Positions 1-8,996 of a stretch of DNA of 64,000 nucleotides are shown one piece after another. Position numbers and translations under genes: made by a program. Below the pieces are notes generated by a model. The model was not told where the DNA came from, made no database searches, and saw only the letters and a list, made by a program, of their open reading frames with translations. The stretch lies in the NCBI RefSeq assembly GCF_001687335.1, contig NZ_MAGO01000007.1, positions 1 through 64,000 on the forward strand. The letters run 5' to 3'. Position 1 is the stretch's first letter, and each line of letters starts with the position of its first letter. Source of the DNA: Dissulfuribacter thermophilus (lineage in GTDB: Bacteria > Desulfobacterota > Dissulfuribacteria > Dissulfuribacterales > Dissulfuribacteraceae).

Positions 1-102
1 CTTTTTTTTGAAAGGAGGTGATAGGAGGGGAGAAAACGTGCTGTATCTAGTTGGTATTAATGGTGTTTTTTAGTGGTAAAATGTTTTTACGGAGGGATTT
101 AG
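1..102. other. Leader region before the decaheme cytochrome gene
   Basis: Short stretch with no convincing coding frame. It carries purine-rich runs near its start and a good ribosome binding site (GGAGGG) just before the ATG at 103. Any upstream neighbour lies outside the window. Confidence 0.5.
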
Positions 103-1095
103 ATGGGAAAGAAGATTTTATTACTGATCACCAGCTTGTCTTTGATAGTTGGATGTAGTGAGATGATGAGAAATAGGGCAGCTTATATCAAGCTGCCACC
201 GATACCCCAGGGGGCGTCATATGTAGGGAGTGAGGCCTGTGGAGACTGTCATGAAGATTACATCCAAGAAAGTACCAACGTACACCTGAAAATTGCATCT
301 TTTGAGGTGCCACAGGGTGTAAAAACAGGATGTGAAAGCTGTCATGGTCCGGCTTCTCTACACGTTGAGGGTGAGGGAGATACCGAGAAGATTATCAGAT
401 TCGGTCCCGAAGGACTTGAGCCAGATGAAATCGCAGGGGTGTGTGTAAGCTGTCATCAGGCGGGGACACATTTCAACTGGGCAGGTTCCATTCATGCTGA
501 AAATGAAGTTGCTTGTACTACGTGCCACAAGATTCATGGAAATAAAAACAAGAATTTGTTGGTAGATAAGGAAACGGCACTATGTGCAAAATGCCACCAG
601 GACATTAATGCCAAGACCTATTTTGCCTCTCATCACCCAATAAAAGAGGGGAAGATGGGCTGTTCAGACTGTCACAATCCCCATGGAAGTGCTAGCCCAG
701 AGGCTGGAATGCTTAAGACAGAAGAACGCGTTAATGATCTTTGCCTAAAGTGCCATACACGTTATCAAGGGCCTTTTGTCTTTGAACACGATCCCGTGGT
801 AGAAGATTGTCTAATATGTCATGATCCCCATGGGACTGTAGCCAATAATCTTCTACGTCAGCAGGAACCTTTTATATGCCTCCAGTGTCATGAAGCCCAC
901 TTCCATGCAGCAAGGGCCTCAAACAATGTGGCCACAGTATTCGCACCAGGAGATCCATCAAATGTAATAGCGCCTTCAGATCATGGCTTTACAAAGTCAT
1001 TCATGACCAAATGCACGCAGTGTCATTCAAAGGTGCATGGATCGGATTTACCATCCCAGTCAGTTCCTGGTGCTGGTGCTGCCCTGACACGATAG
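103..1095 (+). CDS. DmsE/MtrA-type decaheme c-type cytochrome, lipoprotein
   Basis: Electron-carrying multiheme cytochrome of the DmsE/MtrA class, expected to sit in or next to an outer-membrane barrel and pass electrons across the outer membrane. Ten CxxCH haem-binding motifs are visible, at about residues 46, 77, 114, 138, 161, 187, 214, 236, 259 and 304, evenly spread over 330 residues as in the family. The N-terminus is a signal peptide ending in a lipobox (IVGC, Cys18), so the mature protein is probably lipid-anchored, unlike classical soluble MtrA. A strong ribosome binding site precedes the ATG. The MtrB/PioB-like barrel gene starts 16 bases after the stop, so the two are almost surely co-transcribed and form one complex. 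The role (metal, mineral or partner-cell electron transfer) cannot be told from sequence. Confidence 0.93.
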   Translation: MGKKILLLITSLSLIVGCSEMMRNRAAYIKLPPIPQGASYVGSEACGDCHEDYIQESTNVHLKIASFEVPQGVKTGCESCHGPASLHVEGEGDTEKIIRFGPEGLEPDEIAGVCVSCHQAGTHFNWAGSIHAENEVACTTCHKIHGNKNKNLLVDKETALCAKCHQDINAKTYFASHHPIKEGKMGCSDCHNPHGSASPEAGMLKTEERVNDLCLKCHTRYQGPFVFEHDPVVEDCLICHDPHGTVANNLLRQQEPFICLQCHEAHFHAARASNNVATVFAPGDPSNVIAPSDHGFTKSFMTKCTQCHSKVHGSDLPSQSVPGAGAALTR

Positions 1096-1111
1096 GTAAG
1101 GAGGTGTGCTG

Positions 1112-3487
1112 ATGAATTTAATTAAGAGGATATTTTCAATTGGTTTGGTGGTTTGCTTTTCTGTGATACTCCAAAATGACCTTGGTATTGCAGAAGAAAA
1201 GGAATACGAGGGGTCAGTTAGTATTGGTGGAATATTTGTGATGGACGACATCGATTCTGATGAGGATGGAGCCAAGGGAACAGAGTATAACAGCGTGCTA
1301 GACAATACAGGATACTGGGATCTTAAAGGTGAATTGGGCTTTGAAAAGGACGGCCTAGCCTTTAAGGGTGAGGCGCATTATCAGTATGTAGATGAGCAGG
1401 AATATGGGGCAATATTAGACCTTAAGAGAATTCTTCGTTTAAAGACAGACTATTCGAGATTCTTACACAGACTGGATCACGATGAACTCGAAAATCTAAA
1501 CGCACATATCTTTTCTAACACAGATCCAGGGCCATCTGCTGGAAAAGGATATTTTGTCGATTTTAATGGTGATGGAACAAATAATAAGAATGAAGAGATC
1601 GTAGGTTCTGCCGCAGTTTATCATACAGACTTAGGGGCAGGGGACGAATATCACATAATGAGAAGTGAGTGGAACAATAATGCGGTACTGCATATCCCTC
1701 AGATTCCAGGCTTAAAACTGTCCTTTTCTCACAGATTTGAAGAACGAAAGGGCTTGGACCAGGCCCGTACCATGAGCAAGTGTTCTGCATGCCACATTGT
1801 CGCCGACAGTAAGAGCATTGACGAAGAAACCAATGATTATATGCCGAAGGTCTCTTTAAATACTGAAAACTTCGCTATTGAGTATTCTTTTCTCCATAGA
1901 GATTTTGATGATAAGAGCGAAGATATGAGTGTTGTGTACAACAACCTTGCAACTACTCACCTGGGTTTTACTAATAGGCTTCAATTCGATGGTCGGGATG
2001 GCCCGCTTCCTTATTCTAAGACCCCTGATTCTCAAAAGGATGCCCACACCTTAAAGGCCAAGTGGAACGTAAACCGCACAAACACTGTGACTGCTGCTTT
2101 AGTCTATTCCCAGAGCACAAATAAGAGTACTGATGGTCCATATGACATTCTGACTGGTAATTTAAATGACGAACTGGAGATGGATAGTACTGCCATCATG
2201 GCGAGGTGGCACAACAGAGTCAGTCGCAAACTTTCTTTCAATGTCTTTGGAAAGTATCAGACCATAGACAATGACGACGCATTTATAGATGTAGTGGACA
2301 GGACAAATGCCGATGGTACAACCCTTGGAGATGGATACTCAAGAAGTGCTTTAGGGGCTGCAGAAGGCCTTCAGACTGGCTTTTGGGATTTTACTAGAAA
2401 GTCTGGGTATGATCTCGATATCACAACCCTTGGTTTTGATGTAGCATGGAGACCTATGCACGGTGTCACTCTCAGAGGAGCCTATGAATTTCACTATGAA
2501 GATCGAGAGAATGCCGAGGAACACAACGTTCCAGACGACACCACGGAGCATACTATTAAGCTCTCGGGTGATTGGCGAGTCATGCATTCTTTGAAGCTTG
2601 GATTTGGTTATAAACTAGAGCTTGTCGATGATCCATATGCCCTTAAATTTGCAGTCTGTGCTCCAGATGGCTCCTATGGCGAATACGGAGGTCCTCCAGG
2701 TTCATTATATGACTATTCGAGATCCTATGACCCTACCATATATAGTAAGCGTGTCGGAACCCGTTCCAACCTGCCTGAGACAGCTCATGAATTTTCATTT
2801 AAGGCCAATTGGATGCCAATTACGGTGTTGAGTACAAACGTTTATGCGAAATACAAGATGGCTGAAAATGATGATGTTGACGGCAATAGCTGGGAACAGG
2901 ACCTTTTTTCCGGTGGAATCAACGTGGTATTGACCCCCAATGAAAAAATATCATTTGTTGCAGGCTATGATTATTTTAATGACAAATACGAATCAATGTA
3001 CTGCATAGCAATATATGATGGGTGAGCAAATATAATTACAACGGACCAGTTTGGTTCCGAGCAGACAGGAATGGATTACAGGACCGAGGCCCACAGCTTT
3101 TCAGTTGTTGCCACTTATAGGCCACTGGCTGTCTTAGGCTTCAATGCTAATTTCAACTATACTACTGGCAGAGGTAATATCACAGACCTTAAATTCGAAA
3201 GTATGTTCCCAACAGGGGATGCAAAGCTAGATTTGGATACCAGTTCAATCAATCCAAATCAGCCATATCTCTATGACGTAGCATATTTGAATGAGATGGC
3301 AGATTATTCGAATTTGGATTTTGAACAGCTCGATTTTACCATGGGAGTCTCTTACAGGATCTCAAATGACATAGGTCTTGGTATCAACTATTATTACACA
3401 GATTTTGAAGACAACGAAGCCTATGTATATGGAGACCAAGATGTAACTGTACAGTCACTCATGGGCTTTGTAACTGTGAGTTTCTAG
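1112..3487 (+). CDS. MtrB/PioB-like outer-membrane beta-barrel with an in-frame TGA (codon 638)
   Basis: Decaheme-associated outer-membrane barrel that would sheath the preceding cytochrome. Signal peptide at the N-terminus; ATG at 1112 is chosen because AAGGAGGT ends 6 bases before it (a GTG at 1106 is also in frame). The frame meets TGA at 3023-3025, but the same frame continues open to 3487 and ends in Phe, the usual last residue of a barrel, so the downstream part is clearly the missing C-terminus. Full length is then 791 residues. A CSACH haem-type motif lies at about residues 224-228, unusual inside a barrel protein. Three readings are possible: selenocysteine (a hairpin follows at 3042-3059), a nonsense mutation, or a sequence error. 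Automatic annotation would give two pieces, 1112-3025 and about 3071-3487. Confidence 0.85.
3042..3059 (+). promoter_or_regulatory. SECIS-like hairpin after the in-frame TGA
   Basis: CGGACC pairs with GGTTCCG, giving six base pairs, one bulged U on the 3' side, and an AGTTT loop with G at its second position. The loop begins 22 bases after the TGA. Bacterial SECIS elements are known to be a short stem-loop about this far downstream, with a G in the first two loop positions. The classical bulged U of E. coli fdhF is on the 5' side, so the match is partial. Inference only. Confidence 0.35.
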
Positions 3488-3508
3488 GAATAGATGATTT
3501 TCCAAAGA

Positions 3509-3541
3509 AACGGGGAGCAGTGGCTCCCCGTTGCTTATTTT
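3509..3541 (+). terminator. Intrinsic terminator after the cytochrome-barrel operon
   Basis: Perfect eight-pair GC-rich stem CGGGGAGC / GCTCCCCG with an AGTG loop (3511-3530), extended by A-T pairs and followed by a T-rich stretch. Confidence 0.88.
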
Positions 3542-3664
3542 TATCTTTTGTCTAACTGTTCTATAGTCTGATTTCACTTCACATTATTGACCTCTTTTTC
3601 TCTTGGTGTTACTAAAACACTTTGTCAATTTGGCAATAAAGTAAATTCGGAGGAGATATAAGAA

Positions 3665-4798
3665 ATGATAGTTATTTTAAAACCCGACATAAAAAGGGAG
3701 GGCCCTGAAGTACAAAAAATAAATGATTTCATAAGTAACTTCCCAAAGGTCAATATTAAACTGATTGAAATAGAGGGTGAGACCAGGACAGTATGTGAGT
3801 TACATCTCATCGGATCTACTCATAATATCCCCCAAGACGTCCTTGAATCCATGCCTGGGGTCGAAAAGGTGGTACGAGTATCTACAAAGTATAGGCAAAT
3901 TGGCCGCCATGACATAGATGTCGTACCCATTGGGTTTGAATATCAGGGATTGAGGTTTGACCAGGATTCTTTCCACATATTTGCTGGTCTGTGCGCAGTG
4001 GATACACCAGAGCATGTGGAAGAGATCTTCAGGACCCTTGCAGAATTGGGTATTGTAACGGCCAGGATGGGGGCATATAAGCCAAGAACAAGTCCTTATG
4101 ACTTTCAGGGACATGGTAGGGATTGTTTACCCTGGCTGTTTGAAATTGCAGGGAAACACGGTATCAAAGTCATTGCCATGGAAGTGCTCAAGGAATCGCA
4201 TATCGATGAAATTTTCGAAGAGTTGGAAAAGGCAGGAAAGCCAACAGGGATTATGCTCCAGATTGGAACCAGAAATGCCCAGAATTTTGAATTATTAAAG
4301 GCGGTCGGTTCTCAAAAGGAATTTCCAGTACTTTACAAAAGAGGCATGGGACTAACTCTGGAGGAGAGTTTAAATGCCTGTGAATATATAGCAAGTGGCG
4401 GGAATAGGAATATTATTTTCTGCCTTCGCGGCGTCAAATCTCACCTAGGCTCACCTCATAGAAATCTTGTGGACTTTGCCCATGTCCCAGTAATCAAGCG
4501 GCTTACCCGTCTTCCTGTCTGTGTTGACCCAAGTCACTCTGTAGGATCGAAGGAAGTAGCCCCAGATGGGCTTCCAGATATCTTTCACGCATCTGCTCAG
4601 GGAGTTATTGCTGGTGCAAACATGATATTGGTAGAGTGTCATCCTGATCCGCAGACTGCCCTGTGTGATGGTCCCCAGGCACTTACCATGGAGGAAATGG
4701 CAAAATTTGTAGAAGATACGAAAATAATACGAGAGGCATATCTCAGGAGAAAAGAGGCATTTTCAAGGTCAAAGATGAAAGAACTAGCTGATAGTTAA
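3665..4798 (+). CDS. aroF: 3-deoxy-7-phosphoheptulonate (DAHP) synthase, AroF type
   Basis: Condenses phosphoenolpyruvate and erythrose 4-phosphate, the first step of the shikimate pathway, in the cytosol. The N-terminal 90 or so residues form the small ferredoxin-like extension of the type I-beta enzymes. The barrel follows, with AGLCAVD near residue 105 (metal-ligand Cys), KPRTSPYDFQG near 139, IGTRNAQNF near 200, DPSHS near 288 and VECHP near the end, all hallmarks of the DAHP/KDO8P synthase family. Length of 377 residues is slightly longer than the usual 335-350. AGGAGATAT precedes the ATG. It stands alone between the cytochrome operon and the porin. No separate chorismate mutase domain is seen. 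Confidence 0.95.
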   Translation: MIVILKPDIKREGPEVQKINDFISNFPKVNIKLIEIEGETRTVCELHLIGSTHNIPQDVLESMPGVEKVVRVSTKYRQIGRHDIDVVPIGFEYQGLRFDQDSFHIFAGLCAVDTPEHVEEIFRTLAELGIVTARMGAYKPRTSPYDFQGHGRDCLPWLFEIAGKHGIKVIAMEVLKESHIDEIFEELEKAGKPTGIMLQIGTRNAQNFELLKAVGSQKEFPVLYKRGMGLTLEESLNACEYIASGGNRNIIFCLRGVKSHLGSPHRNLVDFAHVPVIKRLTRLPVCVDPSHSVGSKEVAPDGLPDIFHASAQGVIAGANMILVECHPDPQTALCDGPQALTMEEMAKFVEDTKIIREAYLRRKEAFSRSKMKELADS

Positions 4799-4957
4799 TG
4801 CATAACAGTGGAACATTTAATATTGCGTATTAGCATGACATGCTTTATATAAGTCAAAAATTTGGGAAAGGGGGTGTATTGACAAAGGTAGTGTATTAAA
4901 CGTTTTTTTGAGGAATCGATTTTGAAAAGTAAAAAATTAAAAGGAGGGTTTACTGTT

Positions 4958-6543
4958 ATGCTAAAAAATGGGAGAGGTTTTTTTAGCCTGATTTTCTTTT
5001 CAATTTTTTCTTTATGTCTTGCAGGTATTTCTTTTGCCGGTCCAGGATCTGTAGAGATACAGACTGTTGGCGACATCACTATCAAGATGGGGGCCCAGGT
5101 AAGGCTCATTCCAACTGCTGAAATCAATAGAGATTTTGGTGTGAGTAAAGACGTTGATGGCGCTGTGGCAACAACAATTTTACCAGGTACTGGTGCCATT
5201 AGTGTAAATACAAGAGGACATCTCACTGAAGGTGCTGGCGATGTAAAAGACAGCTATTTTAGGAATGAGAATAGGCTATTCTTTAATTTTGCTCATGGCC
5301 AGGACTGGGATGTCTACATGGCACTGGAATATGATAGTCTTTGGGCAAGGGAGACTGCAGACCGTACTGACTTTGCTGCTGGAAGGCAGAGCCAACAGTT
5401 CGGTATTGAAAGGCTTTTGGCCACCTTCAATCTTCCAATGATTTACTCAAGACTCCAGGCAGGTTGGGATGCCCGTGGTGTGGATATTAAATACGGCGGA
5501 CTTGTTTACGGCGACGACGATCCAGGTATAGGTATTGTCGGTGCCAAAGACGCCATGAAATGGGCCTTCTGGTACATTAAAAAGGATGAAGATGAGGCTG
5601 GTTACACTCAAGGCACACAAATCCTTTAGGACCTGCAAACGATGCATTGGCATCAGACAGGACATTTATTTATGGCAAATTGGCTTACAACCTTGGTATT
5701 GCAGAGGTTGAAGGCTTCTGGATGTGGGATAAGAACGATCAGGCTGGTAAAAATGTTGACCATCATTTTGTAGGCCTCCAGGGCAATGGTAAAGTCGGTA
5801 TTGCCAAGGTTATGTTGGAAGCCGCCTATGGCTTTGGTGACTATGATACTGCCGCTGGTCAGAACTATGACCTTGGTTCTTGGGCATTCTTTGGTGATGT
5901 CGCCTTTGATCTCCATGATCAGGTAGGAATCAAGAAGTTTGAAGTACATGTTGGCGGTATCTACGCACAGGGTGATGATGACTGGTCCGATAACGACCTA
6001 ACAGGTTGGACCCCAGCCACTGGTATCACAAGATTTACCCCTGCATTTGGTACTGAGCAGAGCATTTCTTTCGATGGTGACAATATGTTTGGTCAGATCC
6101 TCTACAGCATCTTCCCAGCATACTATGGTTCTGGCCTTATAGGTGGTGGTATAAACGGGAAAGCACAGTTCGATAACCCTGGTCTCATCATGATCGGTGG
6201 TGGTGTGAAGGCTGCATGGGATAAGTGGAGCTACAAGGGTAATGTAATGGCCATGTGGTTCGAAGAGGCACAGGCCGTTGAGAATTACTATGCATTGAAG
6301 GGTGTTGCAGGTAATATTAACATTGACGAGTTCATGGGCATTGAGTGGAACAATGAAATTGCATACAAGCTCTACAAGAACGTGACCATCAAGGGTGGAG
6401 CAGCATTCTTGTTCCCAGGCGCTGGCGCCAAGGACATTGCCCAGGCACTTAAGGCATTTGTCCAGGGTGTGAATTTTGAAGATGCAGGAGATTCAGACGA
6501 CGTCTCTATGCGCTTTGCAGCAGAGCTTATCTGGTTCTTCTAA
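4958..6543 (+). pseudogene. Outer-membrane porin, one-base frameshift near 5617-5629
   Basis: Signal peptide (MLKNGRGFFSLIFF onward, cleavage after ISFA) followed by alternating polar/hydrophobic barrel strands and a C-terminal Phe-Phe, typical of a Gram-negative porin. ATG at 4958 is chosen over the TTG at 4922 because AAGGAGGG lies just before it and because the signal peptide then starts correctly. The first frame ends at TAG 5627-5629. The sequence resumes in the next frame, open from about 5593 and read to 6543. One extra A in the AAA run at about 5619-5621 would give continuous protein (…TQNPLGPANDALASD…) of about 528 residues. So this is a fresh frameshift, an indel error, or slippage. 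Both halves look equally well conserved as coding sequence. Substrate unknown. Automatic annotation would give 4922/4958-5629 and 5647-6543. Confidence 0.8.
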
Positions 6544-6572
6544 TCTAGTCAGAATCTGATTTAAATAATCAT

Positions 6573-6604
6573 AAAAGGCCGTCTGTTAAGGCGGCCTTTT
6601 TTAT
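6573..6604 (+). terminator. Intrinsic terminator after the porin
   Basis: AAAAGGCCG pairs with CGGCCTTTT across a short loop and is followed by a run of T. Confidence 0.88.
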
Positions 6605-6649
6605 TAATATCTGCTTGACATTTCAGTCGGAATTGGTCTCCATACAGCT

Positions 6650-7699
6650 ATGAAACATTATATGCTTTTCTCCATTTTTACAGCAGTTCTCTTCCTTTCC
6701 CTGTTTTTGACATGCCTGATAGGGGCTGTATCCATAGCTCCTGGAGAGATATTTAGGGTATTTCTTGCCCAGTTGGGAGTCGTCGATCTAAATTCAATAG
6801 ATCCTTCTATCTTTGCTATTATATGGGACATACGGTTCAGCAGGATACTACTTTCGGCCTTAGTTGGATGTGCCCTTGCCATTTCAGGAGCCGCTTTCCA
6901 GGGCGTATTGATTAACCCATTGGCAGACCCTTTTACAATAGGTGTTGCCTCTGGAGCTGCCTTTGGAGCAACCCTTGCCATCTTCCTGGGAAGCGCTTTT
7001 GGAGAGATTCCAGCATGGGTTCAAGGCCTTGGCATCATCCCGATCTTTGGTTTTTTAGGTGCAATGGTCGCCCTCTTTTTTGTAATAGCCTTTTCAAGGC
7101 TATCAGGGGGGTTGAGAAGAGAGACCATGATTCTTTCAGGTATTGTTGTAGCAACATTTCTTTCTGCCCTAATCTCACTTTTAAAGGCGCTAGATGAAGA
7201 GTCTGTCCAGGCAATAGTATTTTGGATTATGGGCAGTCTCCAAGGCAGGTCATGGGCTCATGTGGGATTTGCAATGCCTTATATAGTCTGTGGCATTGTT
7301 ATGCTTTTTTTTCTTACACGTGAACTGGATATTATGACACTGGGGGATGAACAGGCAAAACAATTAGGTGTAAACGTTGAAAAAATACGATATCTAGTCC
7401 TCATTGGTGCAAGCATCCTTACGGCAGCATGTGTTTCTGTATCAGGGGTTATTGGCTTTGTTGGCCTTGTAATACCACATATGGTACGGCTTGGGCTTGG
7501 TGCGAGGCATACACCCCTTTTTATTGGCTCAGGCCTCCTTGGTGCCATTACCATGATTTGGTCAGATGCCATTTCCAGGTCGATCCTGCCAGGAGGAGAG
7601 GAGATACCAGTAGGGGTAATAACTGCCCTTATAGGTGGGCCAGTATTTTTCCTCATCCTTGTGAAGAGCAAAAAAGAGGACTTGGAGACTGAGCCGTGA
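6650..7699 (+). CDS. FecCD/BtuC-family ABC transporter permease
   Basis: Inner-membrane permease of the iron-siderophore / cobalamin importer family. About ten hydrophobic segments are seen over 349 residues, the usual length. Family hallmarks include RIL(L/S)ALVGCALAISGA near residue 66 with GVLINPLADP just after, and GVIGFVGLVIPHM near residue 270. The next gene, the ATPase, overlaps by four bases (GTGA), so the two are translationally coupled. The nearby cob genes, B12 riboswitch and BtuF-like protein make a corrinoid or related cobalt-tetrapyrrole the most likely cargo, but iron chelates cannot be excluded. No riboswitch precedes this gene, only the porin terminator. Confidence 0.92.
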   Translation: MKHYMLFSIFTAVLFLSLFLTCLIGAVSIAPGEIFRVFLAQLGVVDLNSIDPSIFAIIWDIRFSRILLSALVGCALAISGAAFQGVLINPLADPFTIGVASGAAFGATLAIFLGSAFGEIPAWVQGLGIIPIFGFLGAMVALFFVIAFSRLSGGLRRETMILSGIVVATFLSALISLLKALDEESVQAIVFWIMGSLQGRSWAHVGFAMPYIVCGIVMLFFLTRELDIMTLGDEQAKQLGVNVEKIRYLVLIGASILTAACVSVSGVIGFVGLVIPHMVRLGLGARHTPLFIGSGLLGAITMIWSDAISRSILPGGEEIPVGVITALIGGPVFFLILVKSKKEDLETEP

Positions 7700-8475
7700 A
7701 GGTCTTGAGAATAAGGGAGCTTAGCGCAGGCTATGGCAGCCGAGATGTCCTTGATGAGATTAATATAGATATCCATGCAGGAGAATTTGTGGGTATCCTT
7801 GGTCCAAATGGTTCTGGTAAGACAACTTTATTGAGGACAATTACAGGTTTGATCCCAGTAAAAAGGGGATCAATAGAACTCTTCGGTCAAGATCTGGAGT
7901 CCTTAAATGAAATTGAGACTGCGAAGAGGGTAGCAGTTGTACCCCAGAGAGTAAATATTGAATTCCCAATAGATGGGTTTCATGTGGTTTTGATGGGCAG
8001 ATATCCTCACAGGCAATCAGGATTTCTTAGAGGTTATTCAAAAGAGGACTGCAGGGTAGCTGATGAGGCTATGAAGCGTACAAGGACTACCCATCTAAAA
8101 AAGGCACTGGCCAATAGACTTTCGGGGGGAGAAGCAAAGCTCCTCTCCATAAGTAGGGCCATTGCCCAGAGTCCAGGACTGCTTCTTTTGGATGAGGCCA
8201 CAGCAAACCTCGATCCAATGAGGAAGGTGCACATGTTTCGGCTCTTTGAGTCGATGAACAGAGTTGATGGACTTACCATAATTTGCGTGATGCACGACCT
8301 CAATTTGGCGGCCCTTTTTTGTAGCCGATTCATCTTTCTCAAGCAGGGAAGGGTGGTCTTAGATGGTGGGCCTGAAGAGGTTTTTACCCCTGAAAATTTG
8401 CAAAGTATTTATGATGTTGATGTATCTATCATAAGGCATCCAGTGAAAAAGCGCCCCCAGGTACTCTTTGGATAA
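7696..8475 (+). CDS. BtuD/FecE-family ABC transporter ATP-binding protein
   Basis: Cytosolic ATPase that powers the permease encoded just before it. Walker A GPNGSGKT is at about residues 36-43, the signature motif LSGGE near 142, Walker B LLLLDEAT near 161-168, and the switch His in CVMHDLN. Length of 259 residues is normal. The GTG start overlaps the permease stop by four bases. The substrate-binding partner is probably the BtuF-like protein at 11415-12347, which is separated by the riboswitch, cbiK and a porin gene. Confidence 0.93.
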   Translation: MKVLRIRELSAGYGSRDVLDEINIDIHAGEFVGILGPNGSGKTTLLRTITGLIPVKRGSIELFGQDLESLNEIETAKRVAVVPQRVNIEFPIDGFHVVLMGRYPHRQSGFLRGYSKEDCRVADEAMKRTRTTHLKKALANRLSGGEAKLLSISRAIAQSPGLLLLDEATANLDPMRKVHMFRLFESMNRVDGLTIICVMHDLNLAALFCSRFIFLKQGRVVLDGGPEEVFTPENLQSIYDVDVSIIRHPVKKRPQVLFG

Positions 8476-8504
8476 TCCAATCCCTCTAGCAGGACTACGT
8501 CAAA

Positions 8505-8540
8505 GTGTTGAGTTTTGAGTGTTGAGTTTTGAGTTAAAGG
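8505..8540. repeat. Dispersed TTGAGTTTTGAGT repeat, copy 1
   Basis: Tandem variants of GTGTTGAGTTTTGA. The same text recurs at 9946-10013 and 60911-60951, and in inverted form at 61048-61071. Confidence 0.8.
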
Positions 8541-8640
8541 AAGAAAAACTTGGTAAAGTTCAGTCAACAAGGTGGTCCAATGCCCAGAGGCTATTCTCTG
8601 AAGGACTTGACCAACGATTTTGACAGAGTATTGATCCCTC

Positions 8641-8669
8641 TTGACATAAAAAAGATATAGTAGTACTTT
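8641..8669 (+). promoter_or_regulatory. Possible promoter of the B12 riboswitch transcript
   Basis: Perfect TTGACA at 8641-8646, then a 17-base spacer and TACTTT at 8664-8669, a weak -10 (three of six matches). It lies immediately before the riboswitch, where a promoter is expected. Confidence 0.45.
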
Positions 8670-8674
8670 TTTCA

Positions 8675-8850
8675 AAAAAGTATCACTCTCTGCAACGGGG
8701 AATCCGGTGAAAATCCGGAGCGGGCCCGCCACTGTGAGTGGGGACGAAGGCTTCATGCGCCACTGTCTGATATTTCAGATGGGAAGGCGAAGTCTGTAGG
8801 TTGATCCACGAGCCAGGATACCCGTCAGAGAGGATGCCTTTTGGCTTCGG
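8675..8850 (+). ncRNA. Cobalamin (B12) riboswitch
   Basis: The conserved core of the AdoCbl-type riboswitch is readable: GGGAAtccGGTGaaAAtCCGGaGC, GCCACTGT at 8728-8735, and the B12 box GTAGG…ATCC…AGCCAGGATACC near 8796-8822. It senses cobalamin and shuts off the transcript when the vitamin is plentiful. A terminator hairpin follows at 8902-8926, so control is probably by premature termination. It lies 150 bases before cbiK and faces it. Confidence 0.95.
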
Positions 8851-8901
8851 CGTGGAACCCGAAGAGAAGGCGGAAAAAGCTTATCTGGTCAAGCGGGCTG
8901 G

Positions 8902-8926
8902 CCGGGCTATAGTTCCCGGTTTTTTT
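8902..8926 (+). terminator. Terminator of the riboswitch expression platform
   Basis: CCGGG / CCCGG stem with an eight-base loop followed directly by seven T residues. It sits between the aptamer and cbiK, as expected for a transcription-terminating riboswitch. Confidence 0.8.
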
Positions 8927-8996
8927 GTGTGCCTGTATCCCCGCCTATCTGCTCTTCAACCATGCCGGCCTAAAAAAATAAAAGGAGGTCGGTTTT

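Noticed and set aside
5593-5650. Programmed -1 frameshifting in the porin
   Set aside because: No X-XXY-YYZ heptamer is in register at the break; a lost A or true mutation explains it better than in qmoC.
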